A DNA stretch of 47,612 nt from assembly GCA_001657295.1 (NCBI GenBank), contig LYSW01000029.1, positions 60,224 through 107,835 on the forward strand, written 5' to 3'. Made by a program: the position numbers and the translations under genes. The notes below the pieces were generated by a model, which worked only from the letters and a program-made list of their open reading frames with translations, was not told the DNA's origin and made no database searches. The DNA is from Oceanicaulis sp. BBD 1991-10. GTDB taxonomy: Bacteria > Pseudomonadota > Alphaproteobacteria > Caulobacterales > Maricaulaceae. Position 1 is the first letter of the stretch. Each line of letters opens with the position of its first letter. Positions 27,148-38,026 of this stretch are shown piece by piece.

Positions 27148-28608
27148 ACGTCGGCCACCCAGTTTTCGCGGTCATCGCGCCTGAGCGTCATTGCAAATGC
27201 GGTCGCCAGGCCGGACCAGTTATTGGTGATCACCCCGTCTTCGGTCTTGTACCAGCTCGGACAATCCTCGGCCCAGACGGTGCGCTGGAGACGGGCCTGG
27301 AGCACGTCGTTGAAGGCGGCTTCAGCTTCCGGCGCCACCGAAAGCGCCTTGAGATCCGCCTTCAACAGCCAGTTAATCTGTCTACTGACATATTCGGTTT
27401 GGCGCTCCAGCATGAAGATGATGGAGTTGTGGCCCAGATTTGTGTTCGGCCCGTAGAGCATGAAGAGATTGGCGAAGCCGCTCACCGCCACGCCGCGATA
27501 GGCGCGCGGGTTCGCCCCCCAGGCGTCCTTGAGCGTGCGCCCATCGCCATTCTCCACCTGCAGGGTCGGCAGGAAGTCGGTGGTCTGAAACCCGGTGGCG
27601 AAGACGAGGATATCCGCCTCGATCTCCTCGCCAGAGCTGGTCATGAGGGTGTTCCCAGCAACCTTGACCAGTCGATCGGAAACCAGCCGGACATCGCCGC
27701 GCTGCATGAGCTGGAGATAGTCATTGGACAAAAGGATGCGTTTGCAGCCCGGCGCATAGTCCGGCGTCAGTTGAGCGCGCAGCTTCTCATCCTTAACCGC
27801 CTTGCGGATCAGGGTTTTCAGCCGCCAATGGGTGTAGGCGCTCGCCAATGAGCGCGACACGAAGGCGGGATAGCGCAGCTCATGGATGAGATAGCTGAGG
27901 GTGCGGTAGAGCCGATGCCAGCCCGGGATGTGGCGGAAAGCCCATCTCTCTATCCGCAAAAACGCCCGGTCCGGCTTGGGGATCACCCAGTTAGGAGTCC
28001 TGGCCAGAACAGTGAGGTGCTCTGACTCTGCGGTTAGCTTGGGCAGGAGCTGAACCGCGCTCGCCGCATTGCCGATCACCGCCACGCGCTTGCCGGAGAA
28101 TTTGATGCCGTCGTCCCAGTCTGCGCTGTGCAGCACCGGGCCGTTGAATGTCTCGAGTCCGTCGACATCCGGCGTGAAGGGCTCGGAGAGTTGCCCGACG
28201 GCGCTGATCACCGCCCGGGCCATGAGCTCAGCGCCGTCGGCGAAGCGCACACGCCAGCGCCCCGTCTCGGCGACGAACTGCATCGCCTCGACCGTGCGCG
28301 CGAACGCCAGATGCTCGCGCAGCCCGAAGGCGTCGGCGGCGCGTTCCAGATAGGCGAGGATTTCGGACTGGGGCGAGAATTTCCGGCTCCAGTCCGGATT
28401 CAAAAAGAAGGAGTAGGAATAAAGATGGCTCGGCACGTCGCACGCGGCGCCGGGATAGTGGTTGGCGCGCCAGACCCCGCCCACGCCATCGGCGCGATCA
28501 ACGATGGCGAATGCGGACAGGCCCGCCTGCTTGAGCTGGCGGCCCATGGCGAGGCCGGCGAAGCCGGCCCCGATGATCAGGACGTCAAGCGCGGGCGGAA
28601 GCGCCGCC

Positions 28609-28628
<20 letters not shown>
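27144..28628 (-). CDS. Flavin-binding monooxygenase, Baeyer-Villiger type I-like
   Basis: This 494-residue protein has two Rossmann motifs. The FAD site is LIIGAGFAGLAMGRQL (GAGFAG at 20-25), and the NADPH site is VAVIGNAASAVQLLP. Between them lies FNGPVLHSADWD, corresponding to the Baeyer-Villiger fingerprint FxGxxxHTxxW(P/D) with Ser for Thr. GVWRANHYPGAACDVPSHLY and ILVFATGF are further family marks. Such enzymes insert oxygen next to ketones to give esters or lactones. The start overlaps the acyl-CoA ligase stop by 20 bases, making it the last gene of the atu-like operon. A simple N- or S-hydroxylating FMO is the alternative. Confidence 0.9.
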
Positions 28629-30438
<1,810 letters not shown>

Positions 30439-30451
30439 GCGTGTCCTCCCC

Positions 30452-31309
30452 TCAGTGTAATCCCATGAGTTCGCGCGCTTCTTGAGGGCACGCCACGTCG
30501 CGGCCCGCATTGCGCGCGCAGCGCGCCAGCGCCTCGATGAGCGCGCCATTGCCCGGGGCGCGGTCGCCGTCCGGGAGATAGAATGTGTCCTCCAGACCGG
30601 TGCGCAGCATGCCGCCCAGCTCCGCCGTGCGCTGATGCACCGGCCAGATTTCGGCCCGGCCGATCAGCGTGGTCTGCCAGGGATCGCCCTCGCGCTTATA
30701 GCGCAGCAAAAGCTCGAGCAGGTCCGCGTCGACCGGCATGCCCGAAGCGACGCCCATCACGAAATTATAATGGGCCGCCGGCGCCATGCCGTTCTCGATA
30801 TACATATTCACGCAGCGCACGATGCCGACATCGAAGCATTCAAATTCAGGATGGGCGCCGACTTCATTCATGGCGTCGACCATGGCCTGAACCTTCTCGA
30901 CCGGATTGTCGAACATCATCGGCGGCCAGGCCCAGGACCCGTCGCGTTTCAGCTTAAGATAGTTCAGCGAGCCGGCGTTGCACGCCGCGATCTCCGGCTT
31001 GACCCGCTTCACGCAGGCGACGGGGCCGGACACGTCCGGGCCGACAATGCCGGTGGTGGAGTTGATGATCACGCCCGGGCAAGCATCGCGGATGGCCTCG
31101 ACAATGGCGCCGGCCACGTCCGGATCCCAGCTGGGAAATCCGCCATGGTCGGGCTCCTGCATGCGGTAGTGCACATGCATCACGCTGGCGCCGGCGTCAA
31201 AGGCCTCGCGTGCGCTCGCCGCCATCTCCTCCGGCGTCACCGGCACGGGATGGGTCTTCGGATTGGTCAGCACGCCATTGAGCGCGCAGGTGAGTACGGC
31301 CTTCGTCAT
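30452..31309 (-). CDS. BKACE-family enzyme (DUF849, beta-keto acid cleavage)
   Basis: This 285-residue TIM-barrel protein has the Zn-binding pair H45-x-H47 in SVMHVHYRMQEP. The family marks are CALNGVLTNP at the start, INSTTGIVG, HPEFECFDVGIVRCVN and HYNFVMGVASGMP. BKACE enzymes (type: Kce, 3-keto-5-aminohexanoate cleavage enzyme) condense a beta-keto acid with acetyl-CoA and split it to acetoacetate plus a new CoA thioester. HVHYR replaces the more usual HxHxRD. I prefer the internal ATG at 31309, giving MTKAVLTCALNG. It lies four bases after the biotin carboxylase stop, inside the atu-like operon where AtuG sits in Pseudomonas. The substrate is unknown. Confidence 0.9.
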   Translation of the reverse strand: MTKAVLTCALNGVLTNPKTHPVPVTPEEMAASAREAFDAGASVMHVHYRMQEPDHGGFPSWDPDVAGAIVEAIRDACPGVIINSTTGIVGPDVSGPVACVKRVKPEIAACNAGSLNYLKLKRDGSWAWPPMMFDNPVEKVQAMVDAMNEVGAHPEFECFDVGIVRCVNMYIENGMAPAAHYNFVMGVASGMPVDADLLELLLRYKREGDPWQTTLIGRAEIWPVHQRTAELGGMLRTGLEDTFYLPDGDRAPGNGALIEALARCARNAGRDVACPQEARELMGLH

Positions 31310-31313
31310 CGCT

Positions 31314-33284
31314 CTAATCCTGAGACTGCAAATCAAGTTCAATCAAGACAAATCCGCCGGACGCCTGCTCGCCTTGCGCAGCATGCACTGCAGCAACAAC
31401 GCCGTCGGCCTGCGCGGTCAGGCGCATCTCCATCTTCATGGCCTCCATCACGGCGACCACGTCGCCGGCGGAAACCGCGTCGCCAGGCGCGACATTGATC
31501 GCGACGACCGCGCCGGAGACGGGCGCGATGATGGTCGAGGGATCGGCTGCGTCCACATCGCTCCAGGGCGACGCTTCAGCGACGAAGACCATGCGATCGC
31601 CCAGCGCGATGTGACGGCCGCCTTCGTCGTCCAGACGGACCAGGCGCGCCTGCCTTCCTTCGCCGTTCAGCGTGTAGGACGTCCGGCTGTGACCGGCCTC
31701 GTCGAAGACGATCTCTAACGGCGCCTCGCCGTCCAGGATGCGGACGCCGCCGCCGCGCAGCTGCTCCACCGCGATGCTTTGCGGCTTGCCGTCCACCAGC
31801 AGATCCAGGGTGATGTGGCGCACGGACGGGGAGCGGTGGACCTCGTCATAGGTCGCGGTGGCGTCCGCCGCCGCCAGCGCGATCGCCTCAAAGGGCGGCT
31901 CGGCGGGCGCGAAGGGGCCTGAGCCAGCCTCCGACCAGATATCAAGATCGGCTGTGCGCACTTCGCCCGCCGCGAAGACCGGGTCGTCGAGCAGCCGGAT
32001 CAAGAAATCGCGATTGGTGCGGACACCGAGCAGCGGCGCGTCGATCATGTGCGCGCGCAGCGCGGCGATCGCCTCACCGCGCGACGGCGCGTGGGCGATC
32101 AGCTTTGCGACCATGGCGTCATAATCCGTGCCGACGACGCTGAACTGATCGACGCCGCTATCAACCCGCACGCCGCCGGCGACGCCGTGGGGATTGTACG
32201 CCAGGACCCGGCCGGACTGGGGGGCGAACGCGTTGAAGGGGTCTTCCGCGTAGAGCCGCAGCTCAATGCTGTGGCCCTCAAGGGTCACCTCATCTTGCGC
32301 CATCGGCAGCGGCTCGCCTGACGCGATCGCGAACTGCCACTGAACCAGATTGGTCCCGGTGATTTCCTCGGTGACCGGATGCTCCACCTGGAGCCGGGTG
32401 TTCATTTCCAGGAAATAGTATTCGCCCGCATCGTCGAGCAGGAATTCGACCGTGCCGGCGCCGACATAGTCGACCGCTCTGGCCGCGGCGACCGCATCCG
32501 CACCCATGCGCGCGCGCAGGGCCTCGTCCACGGCCGGCGAGGGCGCTTCCTCGATCACTTTTTGACGGCGGCGTTGCGCGGAGCAATCGCGTTCTCCCAG
32601 GTGGATCACGTTTCCGCGGCTGTCGGCGAAGACCTGGATCTCCACATGGCGGCCGCGCTCGACAAAGCGCTCCAGCAAAACCGCGTCATCGCCAAAGGCG
32701 GACCGGGCTTCTCGGCGCGCAGACGCCAGCGCGTCGTCGAATTCGCCCGCCTCACGCACGATGCGCATGCCGCGGCCGCCCCCGCCGGCGACGGCCTTGA
32801 TCAGCAGCGGATAGCCGACCTGGTCAGCCTCGGCCTTCAGGTTCGCGTCGGACTGATCTTCGCCTTGCCATCCCGGCAGGGCGGGCACCCCGGCCTCGAT
32901 CATCAGCGCCTTGGCGCGCGCCTTGTCGCCCATGGCTTCAATCGCCTCCGGCGGCGGACCGATCCACACCAGCCCGGCCTGGATGACGGCGCGGGCGAAT
33001 GCGGCGTTTTCCGACAGGAAGCCATAGCCGGGATGGATCGCTTCAGCGCCGGTCTCGCGTGCAGCGTCCAGGATCGCGTCGATATTCAAATAGCTCTGCG
33101 CCGCCGGCGCCGGACCGATCCACACCGCCTGATCCGCTTCGCGGACATGCAAGGCGGTTTCGTCAGCGTCGGAATAGACTGCGATGGCGCGCATCCCGCC
33201 GGCGCGGGCTTCCTTCAGCACCCGCACAGCGATCTCGCCGCGATTGGCGACCAGGACGGAGGCGAAACCGCCGGTCAGCATCAC
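31314..33284 (-). CDS. atuF: Biotin carboxylase/BCCP subunit of an acyl-CoA carboxylase (AtuF/MccA-like)
   Basis: This 656-residue protein has an N-terminal biotin carboxylase domain (SVLVANRGEIAVRVLKEA, ATP-grasp loop IKAVAGGGGRGMRI, LGERDCSAQRRRQKVIEEAP, EMNTRLQVEHPVTE). A linker BT-like domain and the biotinyl domain follow, with the acceptor lysine in EAMKMEM at about residue 617. It carboxylates biotin with bicarbonate and ATP. Domain order and length fit MccA/LiuD, PccA and AtuF. Because its partner carboxyltransferase looks AtuC-like, the alpha subunit of a geranyl-CoA carboxylase is the favoured reading. A GC-rich repeat separates it from the hydratase gene upstream. Confidence 0.9.
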   Translation of the reverse strand: MMLTGGFASVLVANRGEIAVRVLKEARAGGMRAIAVYSDADETALHVREADQAVWIGPAPAAQSYLNIDAILDAARETGAEAIHPGYGFLSENAAFARAVIQAGLVWIGPPPEAIEAMGDKARAKALMIEAGVPALPGWQGEDQSDANLKAEADQVGYPLLIKAVAGGGGRGMRIVREAGEFDDALASARREARSAFGDDAVLLERFVERGRHVEIQVFADSRGNVIHLGERDCSAQRRRQKVIEEAPSPAVDEALRARMGADAVAAARAVDYVGAGTVEFLLDDAGEYYFLEMNTRLQVEHPVTEEITGTNLVQWQFAIASGEPLPMAQDEVTLEGHSIELRLYAEDPFNAFAPQSGRVLAYNPHGVAGGVRVDSGVDQFSVVGTDYDAMVAKLIAHAPSRGEAIAALRAHMIDAPLLGVRTNRDFLIRLLDDPVFAAGEVRTADLDIWSEAGSGPFAPAEPPFEAIALAAADATATYDEVHRSPSVRHITLDLLVDGKPQSIAVEQLRGGGVRILDGEAPLEIVFDEAGHSRTSYTLNGEGRQARLVRLDDEGGRHIALGDRMVFVAEASPWSDVDAADPSTIIAPVSGAVVAINVAPGDAVSAGDVVAVMEAMKMEMRLTAQADGVVAAVHAAQGEQASGGFVLIELDLQSQD

Positions 33285-33314
33285 GCCCTCCCCTCAATGC
33301 GAACGCGAAAAATG

Positions 33315-33423
33315 TCTCCCCCGGCTTGCGGAGGGCGCGTCCTGAAGCGACGAGGGGGGCATTGCGGCGTTGCAAAGCCCCCTCCGCCCGTTTCACGGAC
33401 GCCTCGCCTGCAAGCGGGGGAGG
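33315..33423. repeat. GC-rich palindromic intergenic repeat, copy 2
   Basis: This is a 109-base relative of the element at 14361-14469, in the same orientation and of the same length. It starts TCTCCCCCGGCTTGCGGAGG and ends CTGCAAGCGGGGGAGG. Shared internal blocks are CCTGAA, AGGGGG, TGC..CG, GCCCCC and GGAC. The left hairpin is more decayed than in copy 1. It occupies the 160-base gap between two genes of the atu-like operon, so it is transcribed and could form a processing or attenuating structure. Confidence 0.72.
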
Positions 33424-33444
33424 CCACCGGTGTCACCACAGGCC

Positions 33445-34251
33445 TCATTCGCTCACCGCCCACTTGGCGGGGCGTTTTTCGATGAAGGCGGTCATGCCTT
33501 CCGCACCCTCGTCGCTGCGTACGGCGGCCGTGAAGACCTCGGCGGCATGACCGATCAGGTCCGCCGGCTCGGCGTTGCGGCCCTTGCGCAAGAGGCGCTT
33601 GGTGGCGGCCACCGCGTTCGGCGCGCATTTTCGGATGTCCTGCATGACCTGGATGAGGCGGGCCTCCGTCTCCTGCACCCCGTCACAGAGGAAATGCACC
33701 AGACCGATCTCCAGCGCCTCCTGCGCCGTCACCTCGCCGCCGGTGACCGACAGGCGCTTGGCTTGGGAATAGCCGAGCCGTTCCAGCAGGAAGGGCTCGA
33801 TCTGCGCCGGCACGAGGCCCAAACTGGTCTCCGGCAGGCGGAAGACGGCGGTCTCCCGCGCAATGGTCGCGTCGGCCACGCAGGCCAGGCCGAAGCCGCC
33901 GCCCATCACCGCGCCTTCCACCACCGCCACGATGGGCAGATCGGACGCGCCGTAGATCGCGCACATCTGTCCAAAGCGGGTGGACACCTCGATGATCGGA
34001 TCGGTTTCGCCGCCGCCGGGCGGCGGCGCGCTCATATCCTTGATGTCCCCGCCCGAGCAGAAATGCCCGCCCGCGCCTTGAAGCACCACCATGCGCGCGC
34101 CGGTTTGCTGCGCCTCGTCAAGCGCGGCGATGAGCTCGCGCACCATCTCCAGCGACATGGCGTTGCGGCTTTGCGGACGATTGAGCGTGACGAAGGCCGC
34201 GCCGTCGCGGCGCTCGAAGAGCAGGGTGGCGAAGTCCGTCATCTCAGGCAT
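33445..34251 (-). CDS. atuE: Enoyl-CoA hydratase/isomerase family (AtuE-like isohexenylglutaconyl-CoA hydratase)
   Basis: This crotonase-fold protein of about 268 residues has the oxyanion-hole motifs HFCSGGDIKDM and EGAVMGGGFGLACVAD, and the active-site glutamate in RLPETSLGLVPAQ. The position of the first catalytic Glu of classic hydratases is Gly (GGGFGLA). GLVPAQIEPFLLERLGYSQA resembles AtuE, which hydrates isohexenylglutaconyl-CoA, and also LiuC. The start is taken at the ATG at 34251, overlapping the acyl-CoA dehydrogenase stop; an in-frame ATG at 34242 is equally possible. The longer frame to 34326 is antisense-like sequence within the upstream gene. Confidence 0.87.
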   Translation of the reverse strand: MPEMTDFATLLFERRDGAAFVTLNRPQSRNAMSLEMVRELIAALDEAQQTGARMVVLQGAGGHFCSGGDIKDMSAPPPGGGETDPIIEVSTRFGQMCAIYGASDLPIVAVVEGAVMGGGFGLACVADATIARETAVFRLPETSLGLVPAQIEPFLLERLGYSQAKRLSVTGGEVTAQEALEIGLVHFLCDGVQETEARLIQVMQDIRKCAPNAVAATKRLLRKGRNAEPADLIGHAAEVFTAAVRSDEGAEGMTAFIEKRPAKWAVSE

Positions 34252-35419
34252 TGCCCGCCGGCGCGGACGGCTTGCGTTTGGGCAAAGTGCCTTCCAGCTT
34301 GGCGATGATGCCGAGCATGATCTCATCGGCGCCGCCGCCGATGGAGACCAGACGTCCGTCGCGGTAGGCCCGGCTGATCGGATTGTCCGCCGTATATCCC
34401 ATGCCGCCCCAGTATTGCAGGCAGCTGTCCGCGATCTCGCGCGCCAGGCGGCCGGTCTTCAGCTTGGCCATGGAGGCCAGCTTGGTGACGTCCTTGCCCT
34501 CGTTGAATTCCTCCACGCAGCGATAGACCAGCGAGCGCAAGAGCTCGACCTCGGTGCGAAGCTCGGCGAGGCGGTAGTGAATGACCTGGTTGTCGAGCAG
34601 GGACTGGCCGAACGCCTTGCGCTCGCGCGTATAGTCGATGGTCAGGTCGATCTGCCTGTCGAAACTCTTCAGCGAAGAGGCGGCGCCATAAATGCGCTCC
34701 TCCTGGAATTGCAGCATCTGGTATATGAAGCCCGCGCCTTCATCGCCGATCAGATTGCGCTTGGGCACCCGGACCTCGTCGAAAAAGATCAACGCGGTGT
34801 CGGAGGAATGCATGCCGATCTTGTCGATCTTCTGCCGTTCAATGCCCGGCGCATCCATGGGCACCATGATCAGCGATTTGTTCTCATGCGCCTTGCCTTC
34901 GGACGTGTTCGCAAGCAGGCAGCACCAGTCCGCTTTCAGGCCATTGGTGATCCACATCTTCTGACCGGAGATGACATAATCCTCGCCATCGGACTTCGCC
35001 GTGGTTTTCACCGCCGCGACATCCGATCCGCCGCCCGGCTCGGACACGCCCAGGCAGCCGACCACGTCGCCGGCGATCGCCGGGGCGAGGAATTCGTGAC
35101 GCAACGCGTCAGACCCGAAGCGCGCGAGCGCCGGCGTGCACATATCGGTATGAACCCCGATCGCCATGGGCACGCCGCCGCAATTGATCAGGCCCAGCTC
35201 CTCGGCCAGCACCAGGGAGTAGGACATGTCCAGGCCGGCGCCGCCGAACTCCTCCGGCCAGCGCAGCCCGAGAAGACCCAGATCGCCCATCTTCTTGAAG
35301 ACCTCATGGGAGGGAAATTCGCCGGCGGCTTCCCACTCCTCCACATGGGGGTTGATCTCGTTGGCGACGAATTTGGCGACCGTGTCGCGGAGCTGGTCGT
35401 GTTGTTCGGTGAACTGCAT
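34244..35419 (-). CDS. atuD: Acyl-CoA dehydrogenase (AtuD-like citronellyl-CoA dehydrogenase)
   Basis: This 391-residue FAD enzyme has the ACAD signatures CLGVSEPGGGSDVAA, KMWITNGLKADW, IDYTRERKAFGQ and QYWGGMGYTADNPISRAYRD. The stretch GVPMAIGVHTDMCTPALARF strongly recalls AtuD. At the C-terminal site where most ACADs carry the catalytic Glu, the sequence is SIGGGADEIM. The base is more likely the glutamate in QFQEERIYGAA, as in isovaleryl- and long-chain acyl-CoA dehydrogenases, which fits a branched substrate. The predicted reaction is oxidation of citronellyl-CoA or a similar isoprenoid acyl-CoA to the 2-enoyl-CoA, with electrons passed to ETF. It follows the carboxyltransferase gene by 25 bases. 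Confidence 0.9.
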   Translation of the reverse strand: MQFTEQHDQLRDTVAKFVANEINPHVEEWEAAGEFPSHEVFKKMGDLGLLGLRWPEEFGGAGLDMSYSLVLAEELGLINCGGVPMAIGVHTDMCTPALARFGSDALRHEFLAPAIAGDVVGCLGVSEPGGGSDVAAVKTTAKSDGEDYVISGQKMWITNGLKADWCCLLANTSEGKAHENKSLIMVPMDAPGIERQKIDKIGMHSSDTALIFFDEVRVPKRNLIGDEGAGFIYQMLQFQEERIYGAASSLKSFDRQIDLTIDYTRERKAFGQSLLDNQVIHYRLAELRTEVELLRSLVYRCVEEFNEGKDVTKLASMAKLKTGRLAREIADSCLQYWGGMGYTADNPISRAYRDGRLVSIGGGADEIMLGIIAKLEGTLPKRKPSAPAGNA

Positions 35420-35444
35420 GGCGGGTCTCCTGGTCGGGCGGGCG

Positions 35445-37055
35445 CTAGAACCGCGCCACCCCGAATGTGTTGGGGTTGAGCTGACGGGCCTCGCCCTCAG
35501 CGCAGATGGTCAAAGCTTCAATGAGCACGGCGCGGGTGTCGCGCGGATCAATGACGCCGTCGTCCCACAGCCGGGCGGACGCGAAGAGCGGCTGGGACTG
35601 ATCATCCAGCGTCGCCGTGATCATCGCCGTCATGTCGCTGAGCGCTTTTTCGTCGGTCTCAATCCCCGCGCGGGCGTTTTTGCCCCGCGTGACGATCTCC
35701 ATCACCTTGGCCGCCTGGGCGCCGCCCATCACTGCGGTGCGCGCGGTCGGCCAGGCGAATATGAAGCGCGGGTCAAAGCCGCGCCCGCACATGCCGTAAT
35801 TGCCCGCGCCGAAGCTGCCGCCGAGGACGATGGTGATCTTCGGCGCGCGCGCATTGGCGACCGCCTGGATCATTTTCGAGCCATGCTTGACCGCTCCGGC
35901 GCGCTCGGCCTCGGATCCGACCATGTAGCCGGTGGTGTTCTGCAAAAAGACGATCGGCGTTCTGGACTGGTCGCAGAGTTGAATGAACTGACCCGCCTTG
36001 GCGGAGCCGTCCGGCTGGATCGGGCCGTTATTGCCGATGATCCCGACGATCTGAGACCCGATGCGGGCATGGCCGCACACGGTCTCGGCGCCGAAGCGCG
36101 CCTTGAACTCCAGAAAGTCGGACTCGTCGACGAGGCGCGCGATCACCTCGCGCACGTCATAGGGCGTCCTGTCGTCGGCGGGTACGACGCCCATAAGCTC
36201 TTCCGCGTCATACCTGGGCGCTGCGCCGTCATAAGGCGCGGTCGCTTCATCCCAGTTCAGCTTGTCCATGATCTCGCGGGCATAGGCCAAAGCCTGCGCG
36301 TCGTTTTCGGCGACATATTCGCCAAGGCCGGTCACCTCGCCATGCAGATCGGCGCCGCCCAGGCTTTCGTCATCGGCGTCTTCACCGATGGCGGCCTTCA
36401 CCAAGGGCGGTCCGGCCAGAAAGATTTTCGACTTCTCGCGGACCAGGACGACATAATCGCTCATGCCCGGCAGATAGGCGCCGCCGGCGGTCGATGAGCC
36501 GTGCACGACGGCGATCTGCGGAATCCCCGCCGCGGACAGGCGCGCCTGATTGGCGAAGCTGCGTCCGCCATCCACAAAGATCTCGGACTGATACAGGAGA
36601 TTCGCGCCCCCTGACTCCACCAGGTGGATCATGGGCAGCTTGTTGACGAGCGCGATCTCCTGGGCGCGCAATGATTTTTTCAGCCCCATGGGCGCGACCG
36701 TGCCGCCTTTGATGGCGCTGTCGCTGGCGGCGACGACGCAGCGTTTGCCGCTGACCACGCCGACGCCCACGACCGCGCCGCCGCCGGAGGCGCCGCGCCC
36801 GCCGTCATCGTCATGCATCTTCCAGCCCGCAAGCGGCGCGATCTCCACAAAGGGTTGGTCGCGGTCGACCAGGCGCGCCACCCGTTCGCGGGGCAAGAGC
36901 TGGCCGCGCTCTTCAAAGCGGGATTTCTTGGCCGCGGAATTGCCCCGCACTTGGGCTTCGGCCGCGTGGATTTCGGCGAGCTTGTCCGCCATCGCGGCGG
37001 CGGCGGCTTTAAACGCGTCCGAGGCCGGGTTGAGGCGGGAGGTCAATTCAGGCAT
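35445..37055 (-). CDS. atuC: Carboxyltransferase subunit of an acyl-CoA carboxylase (AtuC-like geranyl-CoA carboxylase beta)
   Basis: This 536-residue protein has the two carboxyltransferase half-domains. Characteristic blocks are SGGANLLYQSEIFVDGGRSF, VHGSSTAGGAYLPGMSDYVV, LGGADLHGEVTGLGEY, then VGIIGNNGPIQPDGSAKAGQ, LQNTTGYMVGSEAE, and the FGAGNYGMCGRGFDPRF glycine-rich motif. The segment ASDSAIKGGTVAPMGLKKSL differs from LiuB (methylcrotonyl-CoA) and looks like AtuC. It would transfer CO2 from biotin to the methyl branch of a cis-geranyl-CoA-type substrate. It overlaps the SDR gene by eight bases at its start. Methylcrotonyl-CoA carboxylase remains the alternative. Confidence 0.9.
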   Translation of the reverse strand: MPELTSRLNPASDAFKAAAAAMADKLAEIHAAEAQVRGNSAAKKSRFEERGQLLPRERVARLVDRDQPFVEIAPLAGWKMHDDDGGRGASGGGAVVGVGVVSGKRCVVAASDSAIKGGTVAPMGLKKSLRAQEIALVNKLPMIHLVESGGANLLYQSEIFVDGGRSFANQARLSAAGIPQIAVVHGSSTAGGAYLPGMSDYVVLVREKSKIFLAGPPLVKAAIGEDADDESLGGADLHGEVTGLGEYVAENDAQALAYAREIMDKLNWDEATAPYDGAAPRYDAEELMGVVPADDRTPYDVREVIARLVDESDFLEFKARFGAETVCGHARIGSQIVGIIGNNGPIQPDGSAKAGQFIQLCDQSRTPIVFLQNTTGYMVGSEAERAGAVKHGSKMIQAVANARAPKITIVLGGSFGAGNYGMCGRGFDPRFIFAWPTARTAVMGGAQAAKVMEIVTRGKNARAGIETDEKALSDMTAMITATLDDQSQPLFASARLWDDGVIDPRDTRAVLIEALTICAEGEARQLNPNTFGVARF

Positions 37056-37944
37056 CGCCGCCGCCTCCGCGCAACACCTCCGGTTCGACCGCGCGGTGAA
37101 AGCCGTTGAATATCTCGGACTTGTCGTGGTCTTCCAGCGGCCAGTGACGTCCGCCGAGCGGGGCGCCGCCGTCGACCTGCAACTGAACGCCGGTGATGAA
37201 GGCGGCGGCGGGCGATAGGAGGAAGGTCACGGCCGCGGACACTTCCGCTTCCGAGCCCAGACGCTGCGCCGGCAAATGCTGTTTGAGATAGGGGATCATC
37301 GCGCGCGCCGAGCCGCCATAGGTGTCCATGCCCGAGCTGGCGATCCAGCCGGGCGATACGGCGTTCACCCGCACGCCATGTTTGCCCCATTCAAAGGCCG
37401 CGGTCTGGGTGAGGTTCGCCATGCCCGCGCGCGCGGCGCCGGAATGCGCCATGCCCGGCATGCCGCGATGCATGTCCGCGGTGATGTTCACGATCGCCCC
37501 GCCATGCGCCTTCATCGACGCGTTGAAGACGGTGCGCATCATCTGCCAGCCGCCCGTCAGATTGGTCGCGATCACCGCATCCCAGCCCTTTTTGGAGATA
37601 TCGGCGACCTCTGCGGGAAATTGTCCGCCGGCATTGTTCACCAGCCCATGGATGCGGCCGTGGCGTTCGACCATCGCGGCGACCCCGTCGAACACCGCCG
37701 CGTCGTCACGGATGTCGAAGCTGGCGGTGTCGGCCCGGCCGCCGTCTTCGGTGATTTCCGCAGCGACGGCGTCCAGCTTGTCCGCCTTGCGGCCGACCAG
37801 GATCACCAGTGCGCCCAGCGACGCCAATTCATGACCAATGCACCGGCCGATGCCGGATCCGCCGCCCGTGACCACGATCACCCGTCCATGGAACAGGCCG
37901 GGTCGAAACACGCTGTCATAGCGAGCGGTCGCCAAGTCTGTCAT
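37048..37944 (-). CDS. Short-chain dehydrogenase/reductase, AtuB-position, resembling trans-2-enoyl-CoA reductase
   Basis: This 298-residue protein has nucleotide motif TGGGSGIG at 26-33, LVNNAGGQFPAEVADISKKG and TNLTGGWQMMRTVF. At the usual YxxxK site the sequence is AHSGAARAGMANLTQT, with no Tyr. This HSGAARAG motif is that of peroxisomal trans-2-enoyl-CoA reductase, and the surrounding blocks (GQF..ISKKGW, MKAHGGAIVNI, LLSPAAAFITG) agree as well. It therefore probably acts on enoyl-CoA thioesters rather than alcohols. AtuB homologues in databases are labelled citronellol/citronellal dehydrogenase. It is the first gene of the operon; a GGGAGGAG lies about twelve bases before the ATG. Confidence 0.88.
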   Translation of the reverse strand: MTDLATARYDSVFRPGLFHGRVIVVTGGGSGIGRCIGHELASLGALVILVGRKADKLDAVAAEITEDGGRADTASFDIRDDAAVFDGVAAMVERHGRIHGLVNNAGGQFPAEVADISKKGWDAVIATNLTGGWQMMRTVFNASMKAHGGAIVNITADMHRGMPGMAHSGAARAGMANLTQTAAFEWGKHGVRVNAVSPGWIASSGMDTYGGSARAMIPYLKQHLPAQRLGSEAEVSAAVTFLLSPAAAFITGVQLQVDGGAPLGGRHWPLEDHDKSEIFNGFHRAVEPEVLRGGGGDA

Positions 37945-38026
37945 GGATGATCCCGTCTCCTCCCTGACCGGCCCGGCGCTTAGAGCGCTCTGATCTGTCC
38001 GGCCACGCCGCCACCCTCCCCTACGC

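Noticed and set aside
31314-37944. Reading the operon simply as the leucine/isovalerate (liu) cluster
   Set aside because: A MerR regulator and carboxylase genes fit liu. However, the SDR at the head, the ASDSAIKGGTVAPMG block in the carboxyltransferase, the AtuD-like GVPMAIGVHTDMCTPALARF stretch, and the absence of an HMG-CoA lyase gene favour atu. It is kept as the main alternative.
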